64,000 bases of DNA, taken from positions 267,810,315-267,874,314 of the forward strand of contig OY282560.1 of assembly GCA_958295665.1 (NCBI GenBank). The letters are read 5' to 3'. The DNA comes from Tipula vernalis (Eukaryota; Arthropoda; Insecta; Diptera; Tipulidae). A program made the translations under genes and the position numbers. Positions 54,560 through 64,000 of the stretch are shown piece by piece; within the stretch, counting starts at the first letter, position 1, and each line of letters begins with the position of its first letter. Below the pieces are notes generated by a model. The model saw only the letters and a program-made list of their open reading frames with translations, had not been told where the DNA came from and ran no database searches.

Positions 54560-55310
54560 CGAAAACTTGAAAGATGATGATAGTTCATGTGTAAAGATTG
54601 GATTTCTTAATGCTCCCAATCTATTTTGCCATATACATAGATCAAATTCGAATTTTTATTAATTTTAGTAACCTTTATTTTGGCGTGGCGGAATCCTAGC
54701 TTACGTGTAAGATCAATGTTCAATCTGTTGCCATAAATGGCTATTATATTCTACGGTACGACAGAACACACAAAAATGGTGATGGGGTCTGTATATACTA
54801 CAGAAAATGTTACAAATTCAAGAGAATTCATTCAAGAACATATGGTAAAACTGAAGTTTTAATGGGTGAAATGAAACTTTCTTCTATGATAATTCTAATA
54901 GTAGTTTGCTACAATCCGCCACCTGCTATAAAAACTGACCTGGATGATTTCAAGAAAATAGTATCTTCTTTTGAATTACGATATAGTCATTTCGTAATAA
55001 GTGGTGACTTCAATTTTAATATCCTTGACAGGTCGCATATATTTCATGATTTTTTAAAATCCAATAACCTTTTCTCAGTTCCTTTTTCACCAACTCGTGG
55101 CCCATCGTGGCTAGATCAGTTTATTGTTTCTAATCCGGAACAAGCCAGAATGCCAAATATATCCAATCATGATTTTCTACTCATCACCTATAAAGTCAAG
55201 TCTAAACGGGTCAAAATTCGGAACAAGCTTATTTATGACTATAGTAACATAGATAATGTAGCAATTTCTTCTTGCCTTTTAGGCGGGGTCGGATTTATTC
55301 GACCGATATA
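54560..55310 (+). pseudogene. LINE D ORF2, endonuclease
   Basis: The AP-like endonuclease region starts with VKIGFLNAPNLFCHI. It becomes well readable at 54862-55311: IVVCYNPPPAIKTDLDDFKK, then FVISGDFNFNILD (metal and DNA-binding box), SWLDQFIVSN (catalytic Asp box) and ISNHDFLLI (the final H-D pair of the S-D/N-H box). The Glu box near the start is lost in frameshifted sequence. It is followed by RNKLIYDYSNIDN, a typical jockey/CR1 linker. The frame ends at TAA 55311. Confidence 0.78.
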
Positions 55311-56790
55311 ACATTTATTCTATGTTTCACTTATTTTATGAATGCTTATACTCTATTCAGGACAACTGTGTCCCGGTAAAACGAGTACTGGATGGCCAAT
55401 CTGCAGCTCCTTGGTTTAATTTTTAAATTGCTCATAGAATGTTACTTCGGGATCAGGCCTTTGCTAAATTTCAGAAAACTTCCGATATAAAGTGCCGCAA
55501 AATATATCAGAACGAATGAAATTGTGTTACTGATTTGAAAATAGTCGCTAAACAAAATTATTACTTTCGTAACCATAAGCTAACTATGACGAGAATTTTG
55601 GGAAATAGGTATGAAAAGTAGGTCTGATGTTTTAGTTGACATGGACCCTGCTGTAGTAAATTCTTATTTTTGCAACATACATACCTAACATATCGGTTGT
55701 CTTTCCTCTTCCAGATTGTGATGCTACAAGTAGTTTCACTTCTAATTTTTTTTCAGTTAGTTGTGTAATGGAATTAGATATTTTGAAAGGTATTTGCGGC
55801 ATAAAATCTAACGCAGCTGGTCATGATGCATAGAATCTAATTTTTTTAAAGAAGATATTACCCTTTGTTATATCACAATTATCGTACTTAATAAATAATT
55901 GTATCATGCGGTTTGACCTAGTGATTCCGGGTAAAAAAGAAACAAAATAAAGACTCGCTGGATAATCTTAGACCAATCAGTATGGTATCGGTATTATCTA
56001 AAATTTTCGAGATTCTAATTCGTGATCAAATTAACGACCATATAAAAAAATATAAATATTTAATACAGTTTCAATCAGGTTTCCGTAATAATCATAGTAC
56101 AAGCACCGTTCTTCAAGTTATTGATGATATTGCATATCATCTTGATTGAAGCAACTCTTTTGTGGTATTAGTATTGCTCGATTTTTTCAAAGCTTTTGAC
56201 TTTTTAAATCTTACTGTTGCAAAAGCTGATGCTTTATTTTAACTTTGATAAAACTGCGCTTAAGCTTATGTATAGTTATTTAACGGATAGATATCAAAAA
56301 GTCTTAATAAAAGATCAGTTGTCAGATCCGCAACGTATTTCTTCTGGTGTCTTTCAGGGAACTATCCTTGGGCCGTTATTATTCTCCCTATTTATCAATG
56401 ATCTACCGCAGGTTTTGAAATATTCGATTTTCAGATGATTGTCAAATTTACCTCGGGGGCGTTAAGGATAATATCTCTGAAACCTTTAATAACATTAATA
56501 ATGATTTATCCAACATATTAGATTGGGCTATATCTAATGGAGTCTCATTGAATATTTCAAAGTCGCAGGCAATCTTCATTTCTAAGCGTGATTTTTTAGG
56601 CGTCCTAGATACATACATTGATAATAAAATAATCCCATTTCAAAATCGCGTTAATAATTTATGCGCTTATATTAACAATAGATTCACGTGGAATTCCCAG
56701 ATTATCAAGGTTTGTAGTAGAACCAACTCTACATTATATGGATTGAAACTCCATAGGAACATTTGTCCTAAAACCGTCAGGATTTTGTAG
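55311..56790 (+). pseudogene. LINE D ORF2, reverse transcriptase
   Basis: RT boxes are spread over several frames: SLDNLRPISMVSVLSKIFEI (near 55.95 kb), FQSGFRNNHSTSTVLQVIDD, VLVLLDFFKAFDFL where the catalytic Asp box is readable, SYLTDRYQKVLIKDQLSDPQ, RISSGVFQGTILGPLLFSLF and, after a shift, DDCQIYLGG for the active-site area. ISNGVSLNISKSQAIFIS and HRNICPKTVRIL follow. This order and the VFQGTILGPLLF box place it in the jockey/CR1 group. It ends at a junction near 56.79 kb without a visible tail. Confidence 0.8.
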
Positions 56791-56890
56791 TATGGTTTGT
56801 CCCTTATGACTGTTTCCAAATGGGTAGAAAGATGCCAGGCTGGCAGTGAGGTCTCGACACAAATGTTGCCCCCGTAAAAGCAAAAACTGA

Positions 56891-57105
56891 CGAAAATCCA
56901 AGAATGACCCAGGAAATGACAGGTGACTGAGCTTGGATGCCATGGCCACGTCACGAATATTAAACCTAAACTACGGACGAAGTAATCTGATTGATGGGTT
57001 CCACGAATTTTGTTTTTTTGAACGCACGAAGATCCAAGAACAGTCCAGGAAATAATAGGTTGATGAACCGGGCTTAAGTGCCATGGCTGTGTCACGAATG
57101 TTCAG
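56891..57105. repeat. Two diverged direct copies of a ~75-bp unit
   Basis: ATCCAAGAATGACCCAGGAA ... GCCATGGCCACGTCACGAAT (56897-56960) recurs as ATCCAAGAACAGTCCAGGAA ... GCCATGGCTGTGTCACGAAT (57031-57100), about 137 bases apart. It is a tandem duplication of a non-coding unit of unknown origin. Confidence 0.7.
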
Positions 57106-57299
57106 GCAGCACGATTAGTGAATGATGACAAAAACAGCACATATCGGTTTGCTCAATATTTCCTAGACAAAATTGTAAGTGTTAATTCTAGCTGTATGGC
57201 ACAGAAACTAAGAAGCAGCCGGTGGCCTGGTGCCAGGGAGATACAAACCCATCAGTTATAGCGAGACAGCAAAAGTGAGCAACATACGTCATGATGCCG

Positions 57300-57757
57300 A
57301 TTTACGTCAACAGAGTGAAATAGTTTCTGCTATTCCATTGGTAACTGGTAAAACGGTAGCTGCCATTTGATACACAGAAACTGGTTTACCACAAGTTTTG
57401 AAAAATTTATTTAGAAATCAGAAAAAATGGAACTTCGACGCTACTTCTTATACCACGATAATGCACCTACTCACACTACAGAAAAAACAAGCAACTTTAC
57501 AGTGCTATCAGCGATCAACAAATTCGACAACCACCTTATACTCCGGATCTAGGATCGTGTGATTTCTGGTTGTTTCAACAAAAAAAAACAAAAATTAAGG
57601 GCAGAGTCTTCGGTTCGAATGAGGAGATTATAAAAGCAGTCAATATTGAAATTAAAACTCTCCAAAAATACGATTTTGAGGAGTGTTTCCTAAAATTCAA
57701 AAAATGTATAGAAATAAATGGCAATTATGTCAAAAATTTCATAATGAAGATTAAATA
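57300..57757 (+). pseudogene. mariner-family transposase, C-terminal half
   Basis: Mariner transposases cut at TA sites with a D,D34D catalytic triad. Here RRYFLYHDNAPTHTTEKTSN contains the second Asp (HDNAP). After a frameshift PPYTPDLGSCDFWLFQQKKT contains the third (SPDL...CDF type), and then KIKGRVFGSNEEIIKAVNIE ends the protein (57570-57758 is open). The N-terminal DNA-binding half and first Asp are not recognisable upstream, where only scraps precede 57.42 kb. No TIRs were found. Confidence 0.78.
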
Positions 57758-57764
57758 AATTTCC

Positions 57765-58180
57765 AACCTTTTTTCCAACCAACTTAGCGAATTTTAATTA
57801 GACTTCTCCTAACAACTAACATAGTCCAAACCTAAATGTGAGAATAATGTGTTTGATTAACTTTATTAATCGTGAATTAATTCAACTTGTAGAATATCGC
57901 GTTAGCCGGAAGAAAACAATTAGCCTTACAGATACGAAAAATGGTGAAAATAAAAATAGTCGCTTGGAGCATTTTAATCAAAGCGGATGCTCGCAAAGAA
58001 TATAAAAAAATACACCTTAAAACTTAAAGCAAACAATAAATAACAATTAAATGAATCTTAATTCATAAATTCTTTGTGTTTTATGGAAACCATTTTATAT
58101 AAATATCGTGTAAGGCGCAAATTATTATTTCTCTTCTGGGATCCCCGTATAAGGTTCCACATTGTGTAGGTGCAATTCGC
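57765..58180. other. Interval upstream of gypsy element C, possible 5' LTR remnant
   Basis: Non-coding. TTAATTCAACTTGTAGAATA at ~57875-57894, continuing TCGCGTTAG, recurs with two differences at ~61393-61423, 3' of the same element, so it may be part of the 5' LTR. I could not define its ends or a primer site. Confidence 0.45.
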
Positions 58181-58230
58181 ATTAAAATAACGATGGAAAC
58201 AACCAAATACCACCACCAGCAATGAGGTGA

Positions 58231-58791
58231 GTGACATCGATCATTGTCGGTCCATTGTCACAGCGGCCGTATACTGATTTAAAAAAGGCTATTTTCGACC
58301 GATTATGGGAGCAGTGCCAGACGCAGATCCACCGTCTCCTGGAAGGAATCGAATTAGGAAATTTGAAACCATTACAAATGTTGCGGCTGTTGAAAGCCAG
58401 TGGCGGAAAAGTTGTTAACGGCGAGGTGATAAAAACGGTTTGGATGAAGCGGCTGCCCATTCGCGCGCAAGAAATCTTGGCGCCAACGGCAGACTTACTA
58501 CCGGCGGCAAAGTTGGCGGATCGGGTCCTAGAAACGATGTCGCAATCGAGCGTAATGTCGGTCGCAGTATCACCTTCCCCAAGCCACGACACAGCAATGA
58601 CGCAGCGGATCAATGAAGTAATGCGTCGGCTAGAGCAAATCGACAACCACCAACGGCAAAATCGTCCTCATAGTCGTCAGCGTTCCAGGAGCCAGATAAA
58701 CAATAAAAATACAACCAAGTCACATGAACCAAATTGTCCAAGTGCATCATCGGTATCCAACGATACTCCGCGTTTGTGTTTCTTTCACTAG
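58231..58791 (+). pseudogene. gag: Gag of gypsy element C
   Basis: The frame encodes 186 residues without a zinc knuckle. LKKAIFDRLWEQCQTQIHRL, GIELGNLKPLQMLRLLKASG and VWMKRLPIRAQEILAPTADL follow the capsid pattern of one gypsy-group lineage (L..L...EELG...PSQ.LR.L, then LW..RLP....ILA). A basic Gln/Asn/Arg-rich tail follows. No ATG precedes the domain in frame for certain. The antisense strand is also open here by chance. Confidence 0.7.
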
Positions 58792-60120
58792 TGAATACAT
58801 CATGGACGGTTGATAGATCCGATCACGACGTTGTTCTCATTGGGAAATAAGGCAATTGACGAGGCTCCCACCGTTCGAATAATAAATCCCTCAGTGGTCG
58901 GCACCCGAATCGTAAAAATACTAGACAAATTCAAAACAATCACACACGATATCCAAGTATTTCAACCAACAAAACATCAAGTAACACATCATATCATCAC
59001 TCGCGGATCTTCGATTTTTGCCAGACCACGGAAACTGAGTACAAAAAAACTAGCCATAGCTCAAAAAGAATTCCAGTTTACGGTCGATCAAGAAATTTGC
59101 AGAGGTTCCGATAGCCTGTGGGCTAGCCCGTTGCACCTATTGCCCAAAACGAACGGCGACTTGCGGCCCTGGGGTGACTATCGGGCCCTAAATAAAATCA
59201 CCATATCTGACCGATACCCTATCCCGTACATTCAGGATTTCACGCAGCCGCTGGAAAGAGAAAGAATATTCTCAACCATCGATTTAGTGCATAAATATCA
59301 CCAGATCTTTACGAATTCACACACATGACATTTGGGTTACGAAACGCTGGAAACACGTTCCAGCGTTTCATGCATTCAATACTCCAAAACCTAGAATTTT
59401 GTTTTATCTATTTGTACGACGTGGAAATAGCACTCAAGTCAATAGAAGAACACGCTGAGCATTTGGAGGTAATTTTATCCAGGCTGAACGATGCGGGATT
59501 AGTCATACACGAAGAACAAAATTAACCTCCTGGAAGGAAAGGGTAGCAGACATAGTAAAATTCCCACAGCCGAGGACAATAAACTGATTACGCCGCTTCC
59601 TACGAATAATAAATTTTTATCGAATATTCATTCCAAACGCCAGTAGGGACCAAGCCGCCTTAAATGACTACCTAAAAGATAGTAAAAAAACGATACTGGG
59701 AGATTGAGTAGTCCAAACCAACGTTAGAAACATTTGAGTTTACAAAACGACAGCTAAGCGAAGCTACTTTATTGGTCCATCCATCATCGGCAGCAAGACT
59801 GGCTCTGATGGTGGACGTGTCAGATACCGCGATAGGAGCAGTCATTCAACAGCAAGATCAAAGCACCAATGCGGGATGGCAACCGTTGCAATACTTCTTG
59901 GCAAAGTTGACAATGTCCAGCAGCGCTACAGTGCATACGATAGAGAGCTATTAGCCAGATATATGGCAGTAGAGGATCATGCGTTCACTATATATAAAGA
60001 TCAAAAACCACTAACATTCGCGATTATGCAAAATCTAGCAAAACCATCATCTCGCCAATTTAGATGCCTCGCCAATTTAGATGCCCTGAATTGAGATTCG
60101 AGGAGATACCCGTGACCTTC
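58792..60120 (+). pseudogene. RT and RNase H of gypsy element C
   Basis: RT is readable from HHIITRGSSIFARPRKLSTK, then FTVDQEICRGSDSLWASPLH, LPKTNGDLRPWGDYRALNKI, FSTIDLVHKYHQI (first catalytic Asp) and, after a deletion and shift, MTFGLRNAGNTFQRFMHSIL. The active site reads FIYLYDV where YLDD is expected, so one catalytic Asp is lost. RNase H follows in pieces: LRRFLRIINFYRI-type connection, LALMVDVSDTAIGAVIQQQ and KPLTFAIMQNLAKPSSRQFR. Stops and indels are frequent, and the protease region between Gag and RT is not recognisable. Confidence 0.78.
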
Positions 60121-60199
60121 AACTCAAAGTAACAAATGTGCTGCGAGATGTCGACGGGAAGATAAGTCATTTACATACATACAATTTCCGTAAAGCAGC

Positions 60200-61179
60200 A
60201 AAAGTCCATTAGGAGAGTTCGCCCCTGCAAGCAAGAGATTCGCGCAGCTACAGATGGATATTGTCGGACCACTATCAGTCTCGGAAGGTCAGCGATACTG
60301 TGTCACATTACTCGACCGGTTGCAGTTGCAGTACTAAATAATTGAATCGCACGTTTCGGTCTGTACCAACTTCAATCGTAACGGATCATGGTTCACAGTT
60401 CGAGTCGGAACTATTTGCAGAATTCTCGAAGTTATTGTGTTTTGAGAGGAAGAGGACCACTGCTTACAACCCAAAGTGTAAAGGGTTCATCGAGAGGTGC
60501 ACCGAACGCAAAAAGCAGCCGAAATGGTCTATGGTGAACAAATCCGAATTCCAAGCCAATTGTTAATCGAAAAGGCCACCCGAGTCCGTCGGAGTTCCGG
60601 AGAATCCGTCCGCACCACCATCAAGGCACAGCAGTCGGGCAGTATTCATTTCCCAAGCGTTGAGTTCTTGTACGCACGTCTTCGTTAGGACGGATTTGTG
60701 CAGAAGATCCTTGCAGTAACCATACGAAGGACCTTTTGCGATCATCCAACGAGAAGAAACGCATTTACCGTAAATTACCGGGGAAGAAGCAGCAATATCT
60801 CCATCGACAGACTGAAGCCGTGCTTCACAGAAGACAATCCACCAGAAACACCACAAGCCACCGCGAAGCTAGAGTCAGAAGACAAGCTATCAGGAAGCCA
60901 GAGTCAGAAGACATTCCACCAAAAACACCACAAGCCACCGGGAAGCCAGAGTTAGAAGGCACAACCCAGTCGAGGAACGCACAAAAAGTAGTACGAGAAA
61001 CAAAAGTTCGTTTCAATTTAAAACCAAAATCACCAACAAAGAACAATACACCAAGTTTGGTCAACTGCAGGAAGCCCTGTCTGAAGCCGATTGAACCATC
61101 CGCCACTATACCCAGTTCAATCGGCGAAATCTCGTTCATCGTTGATTCAATGGGAAGGAGGCCTGTGGCGGTGCGATGA
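60200..61179 (+). pseudogene. Integrase and C-terminal tail of gypsy element C
   Basis: Catalytic pieces are LQMDIVGPLSVSEGQRYCVT (first Asp) and SIVTDHGSQFESELFAEFSK (second Asp), then TTAYNPKCKGFIERC (Glu), with a deletion between the first and second that removes much of the core. Further on, ATRVRRSSGESVRTTIKA-like and KKRIYRKLPGKKQQ segments lie in shifted frames. The last frame (60736-61179) is Lys/Arg/Pro-rich and contains an imperfect repeat (PE..TPQAT). It ends right at the purine tract before the 3' LTR. Confidence 0.7.
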
Positions 61180-61440
61180 AATATCAAATTAATTCAAATA
61201 ATAAAATCAAACCAATATAATTTTACCGCATTTTTTCTTGTTCAACTTTTATTTACGTTAATTTATTTTGTGTTGCTCTCTTGATATTGTGACAACATCA
61301 AACAGTCGTTATCGAAATTGACACGTGAAAAATTAAAGGATACATATGTAAATACCAAACCCAAAGCCAACAGACACGTTTACGTGGGTTGGTCAATTAA
61401 TTCAACTTCTAGAATATCGCTTTAGTCTTTTGCCTCAATT
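61164..61440 (+). repeat. 3' LTR of gypsy element C (approximate)
   Basis: It begins TGTGGCGGTGCG just after GGGAAGGAGGCC. It contains TTAATTCAACTTCTAGAATA at ~61393-61412, shared with 57875. The end is not defined. Confidence 0.5.
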
Positions 61441-61770
61441 CCACTATGAATCAAAGTTTGTCAGTAAAAATAACTTGAGATAAAAATATAAAATCGGTGG
61501 TTGTGTGAGCGAGACACAGAACGGAGTCAGTCAAGTTTTTACTTACAAAAAATGTGTATCTGTGTTAGTGCACTGAGGACGAAATTAAAAAAAAGTATCA
61601 AATCGAGTACATTTTATGGCAGTCCAACTTATACATGTACAAAAATATTGTGTACCGATGAAAAATATTTCTCGCACACATTGATAATTTTATTGTTTGG
61701 CTTTTTTATGGGAAAGATTTTTTTAATTTTGTATTTTATGACGGAAATAAATTGAATAAAATGGAATGGG

Positions 61771-62010
61771 TACGAAGGGCCGAATTTCAAAGGGCCGAAT
61801 GTCGAAGGGCCGAATGTCGAAGGGCCGAATGTCGAAGGGCCGAATGGGTCGAAGGGCCGAATGTGTCGAAGGGCCGAATGTCGAAGGGCCGAATGTCGAA
61901 GGGCCGAATGTGTCGAAGGGCCGAAAGTGTCAAAGGGCCGAATATCGAAGGGCCGAATAGGTCGAAGGGCCGAATGGGTCGAAGGGCCGAATGGGTCGAA
62001 GGGCCGAATT
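61771..62010. repeat. GAAGGGCCGAAT minisatellite, 15 units
   Basis: Fifteen consecutive copies of GAAGGGCCGAAT are separated by GTC, GGGTC or GTGTC, so the period alternates between 15 and 17 bases. Unit-to-unit variation is very low, which suggests recent expansion. Reading frames through it encode Arg-Arg-Ala-Glu-Cys-like repeats, which I do not regard as protein. It ends in a T-run ~60 bases before the long inverted-repeat arm. Confidence 0.95.
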
Positions 62011-62071
62011 TTTTTTTTTTTTGTTTTGTTTTTAGAAAAATAATTTTTAAAATTTGTTGTTTTAAGGAATA
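62011..62071. other. T-rich junction between minisatellite and inverted-repeat arm
   Basis: A short T-rich sequence. The matching part of the right arm would lie beyond the window, so it cannot be said whether it belongs to the inverted repeat. Confidence 0.5.
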
Positions 62072-62750
62072 TTTGGTAATTTTTTTTTCGTCAAATATAA
62101 ATTAATTTCTTATGAATTTATGTATTTTATTATATTTGATCTTTGGATATACTATCGACAAAAATATTGCATTAATTGAGGTTGTTTATATTTTGCGTTC
62201 CTTTTGGAATTATCAAGTGAAAAAATATTTGTACATAATAGGTATTTTAAAAAAACCAAGTCTTATTATATCAATATAAATGGAATATATATTATGTAGG
62301 TATACACATATGTATTACTTTTGTAGTATAACCCGCTCGTATATAATAACAAAGGCGAAGGTTATTTTTTTCTAATATGCGTACCAAATGTAAATAGATT
62401 TTAAATAAGAAAACGGAATTTTGTCATAAAATGTCATAAAAATTCAATTTACTTCTGTTCTTTAAACTGATGATAATATTCATTCTTTTCGAAGGATGTT
62501 ATTTTCTAGACCATTATATAGTTTATTGCTATTGTTTTAGAAAAAAAAAAAGTAAATGGTGGAATTTGTCTTTTGGAACAAAGAATCCTAATTATCGGTC
62601 GGCTTTCTTTCAATCTCACTATACGAAAATGCAATATTTTGCTCTACACGATAAATACATAAAAAAAGGGATGTAAAGATTTTTCAAGTGTGGATCTACA
62701 AAAAAGAGTTTTATTGATGTGTCCATGAACATAATCATAAATAAATAATG
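62072..62750 (+). repeat. Left arm of a very long inverted repeat
   Basis: The reverse complement of 63380-64000 aligns along this whole segment with scattered substitutions and small indels, roughly 90 percent identity or better by eye. Examples are TTTTGCGTTCCTTTTGGAAT, GCGTACCAAATGTAAATAGA and AAGTCTTATTATATCAATAT. The arm is AT-rich and non-coding. The outer end is open, because the other arm is cut by the window edge. Confidence 0.92.
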
Positions 62751-63379
62751 TTGTATTATGTGTTTTGGTTATTCTATATACCTATTTGCATCATGGACAA
62801 ATATATCTAGAAAAAGAAAAGACAAGAGAAAGATAACAAAAATATCTAGAAAAAGAAGAAAAGCTCAAGAAGAGAAACTAACTTTCGGAATTATAATTTT
62901 AAATAAAATTTGTGTAATTATTACAATTTGTTTTTTATTAATTGAATCTGAACCATCTTGATGTAAATAGATAAATGCCTACGCATATAAAAAATCAACT
63001 TAAAATAAGGGACATAGGAAAACTGACTTTGGTATGTAAATTTTGCATTACAACATATTGCAATTACAAAAAGTTGCAATTATAAAATATTGCAATATAA
63101 AATCTTGCATAACAATTTCCCGTACTATTTTTTCTTTATTCTGAGGAAAATAAATTGAAGAAAAATGACATCGACTAATTTAACTTGGAATTGTAGAGGC
63201 TAACGGCTTCGGTAACTCTCACGGGCACGCGGGAGGTCGCTGCGCTCCCCCCCGCTTAGCCCTCCGAGGGGCTTTAGATTTGAGCTTCGGGGGACGTAGG
63301 AGCCGGGATCAGCAAACATGTCGCACTGCGTGCCGCACGTAGGAGCGGATTATATAGAATAAAAGGATTACCCAAATAC
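62751..63379. other. Spacer of the long inverted repeat, with TTGCAAT repeats
   Basis: About 630 bases between the arms. At 63.05-63.11 kb a TTGCAAT/ATTGCAA motif recurs about five times at ~13-base spacing. A GC-rich island lies at 63185-63355. A Lys-rich frame (62758-62961) has no recognisable features. Confidence 0.6.
63185..63355. other. GC-rich island inside the spacer
   Basis: An abrupt ~170-base GC-rich block (CTCACGGGCACGCGGGAGGT, GCTCCCCCCCGCTTAGCCCT, CCGAGGGGCTTTAG) sits in otherwise ~75-80 percent AT sequence. ACGTAGGAGC occurs twice within it (~63.29 and 63.34 kb). It is not rRNA or tRNA as far as I can tell. I do not recognise it. Confidence 0.6.
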
Positions 63380-64000
63380 ATAATTTTGTAATTTATGATT
63401 GGAATGGAAAACATCAATAAAACTCTTTTTTGTAGATCCACCCCTTAAAAATCTTTCCATCCCTTTGTTTGTTGTGTTCGTCGTGTAGAGAAAAAAAATA
63501 CATCGTATAGTGAGATTGAAAGAAAGCCGACCGATAATTAGGCATCATTATTTACTTTTTTTTTTCTAAAACAATAGTAATAAACTATATAATGGTCTAG
63601 AAAATAACATCATTGGTAAATGAAAGAATTTTTATGACATTTTATGACAAAATTCCTTTTTCTTATTTAAAATCTATTTACATTTGGTACGCATATTAGA
63701 AAAAAATAACCTTCTCCTTTTGTTATTAAATACGAGCGTTATACTACAAAAGTAATACATATGTATGTGTATACCTACATATATATTCCATTTATATTGA
63801 TATAATAAGACTTGGTTTTGGTAAAATACCTATTATGTACAAATATTTTTTCACTTGATAATTCCAAAAGGAACGCAAAATATAAACAACCGCAATTAAT
63901 GCAATATTTTTGTCGATAGAATATCCAAAGATTAAATATAATAAAATACATAAACTCATAAAAAATTAATTTATATTTGACAAAAAAAAAAATTACCAAA
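63380..64000 (-). repeat. Right arm of the long inverted repeat (cut by window end)
   Basis: This is the inverse of 62072-62750. Homology begins around 63380-63411 (ACATCAATAAAACTC against GAGTTTTATTGATGT) and is still strong at base 64000 (AATTACCAAA against TTTGGTAATT at 62072). The arm therefore continues beyond the window. It differs from the left arm by small indels, for example in T-runs and TATG repeats. Confidence 0.92.

Larger units (their letters stand above)
58195..61500 (+). mobile_element. Ty3/gypsy element C, decayed
   Basis: Gag-like, RT, RNase H and integrase remnants follow each other on the plus strand, unlike elements A and B in sequence and less AT-rich than the surroundings. 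A purine tract (GGGAAGGAGG) precedes TGTGGCGGTGCG at 61164, a plausible PPT and 3' LTR start. Every domain is broken by indels or deletions. Both outer ends are approximate. Confidence 0.75.

Noticed and set aside
58182..58646. 154-codon minus-strand frame opposite gypsy C gag
   Set aside because: The plus strand has the recognisable capsid pattern. The minus frame is its shadow.
61771..62010. CRISPR-like regular repeats
   Set aside because: The linkers are only 3 or 5 bases and nearly identical, the context is eukaryotic, and no cas genes are present. It is a minisatellite.
61752..62105. A 117-codon Arg/Ala/Glu/Cys-repeat protein
   Set aside because: All frames through the minisatellite are open because the repeat lacks stops. 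There is no other support for coding.
63185..63355. rRNA or tRNA origin for the GC-rich island
   Set aside because: No conserved rRNA segment and no cloverleaf with a T-loop GTTCRA could be found by eye.

Overview
The window is eukaryotic and almost certainly from an insect. It is strongly AT-rich, has long homopolymer runs, and carries transposon families typical of insects: an R2 copy with a piece of its 28S target, piggyBac, PIF/Harbinger, hAT, P-superfamily, mariner, Ty1/copia, Ty3/gypsy, Penelope-like and several LINE clades. I found no convincing host gene. This is intergenic or heterochromatic DNA made of nested and decayed mobile elements. Nearly every coding stretch is broken; the exception is one almost intact LINE. 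The species cannot be named from sequence alone.

Layout. 2.2-4.1 kb: the 5' end of a Ty3/gypsy element (LTR, tRNA-Lys-type primer site, gag start), cut by the 5' end of an antisense LOA/I-like LINE (4.1-5.0 kb). 7.63-16.74 kb: a second, related Ty3/gypsy element bounded by LTR sequence and a GTAT duplication, with gag, protease, RT, RNase H and integrase. Its 5' part holds an antisense block of R2 joined to 28S rRNA, and its gag is split by a TAA-tailed LINE-derived repeat with a 13-bp duplication. 17.2-20.8 kb: a coiled-coil ORF fragment, a foldback repeat and a decayed RNase-H-bearing LINE. 22.3-28.2 kb: a jockey-like RT scrap, an internally deleted piggyBac with clear ends, a Penelope-like RT fragment and a palindromic repeat. 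28.3-36.0 kb: a Ty1/copia element interrupted by a PIF/Harbinger derivative and a hAT element.

37.4-51.9 kb: a CR1/jockey-type LINE (ORF1, endonuclease, linker, C-terminus) broken by three blocks. These are a 6.5-kb OTU-domain LINE with a ~20-bp target duplication and a (TCTTA)n tail, a ~3.1-kb DDE transposon with TIRs and one candidate intron, and a block holding a MITE and a P-superfamily fragment. 52.2-57.8 kb: a second copy of the TAA-tailed repeat, a TTAA-flanked MITE, another jockey/CR1 LINE and a mariner fragment. 58.2-61.5 kb: a third, unrelated and heavily decayed gypsy element. 61.8-64.0 kb: a 15-unit minisatellite beside a very long inverted repeat whose right arm runs off the window.

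The best leads are the OTU-endonuclease-RT LINE, the relocated R2/28S block, the LINE-derived repeat whose two copies share the same defects, and the large inverted repeat with its adjacent minisatellite and GC-rich island. Exact family names and ages need alignments that could not be run here.
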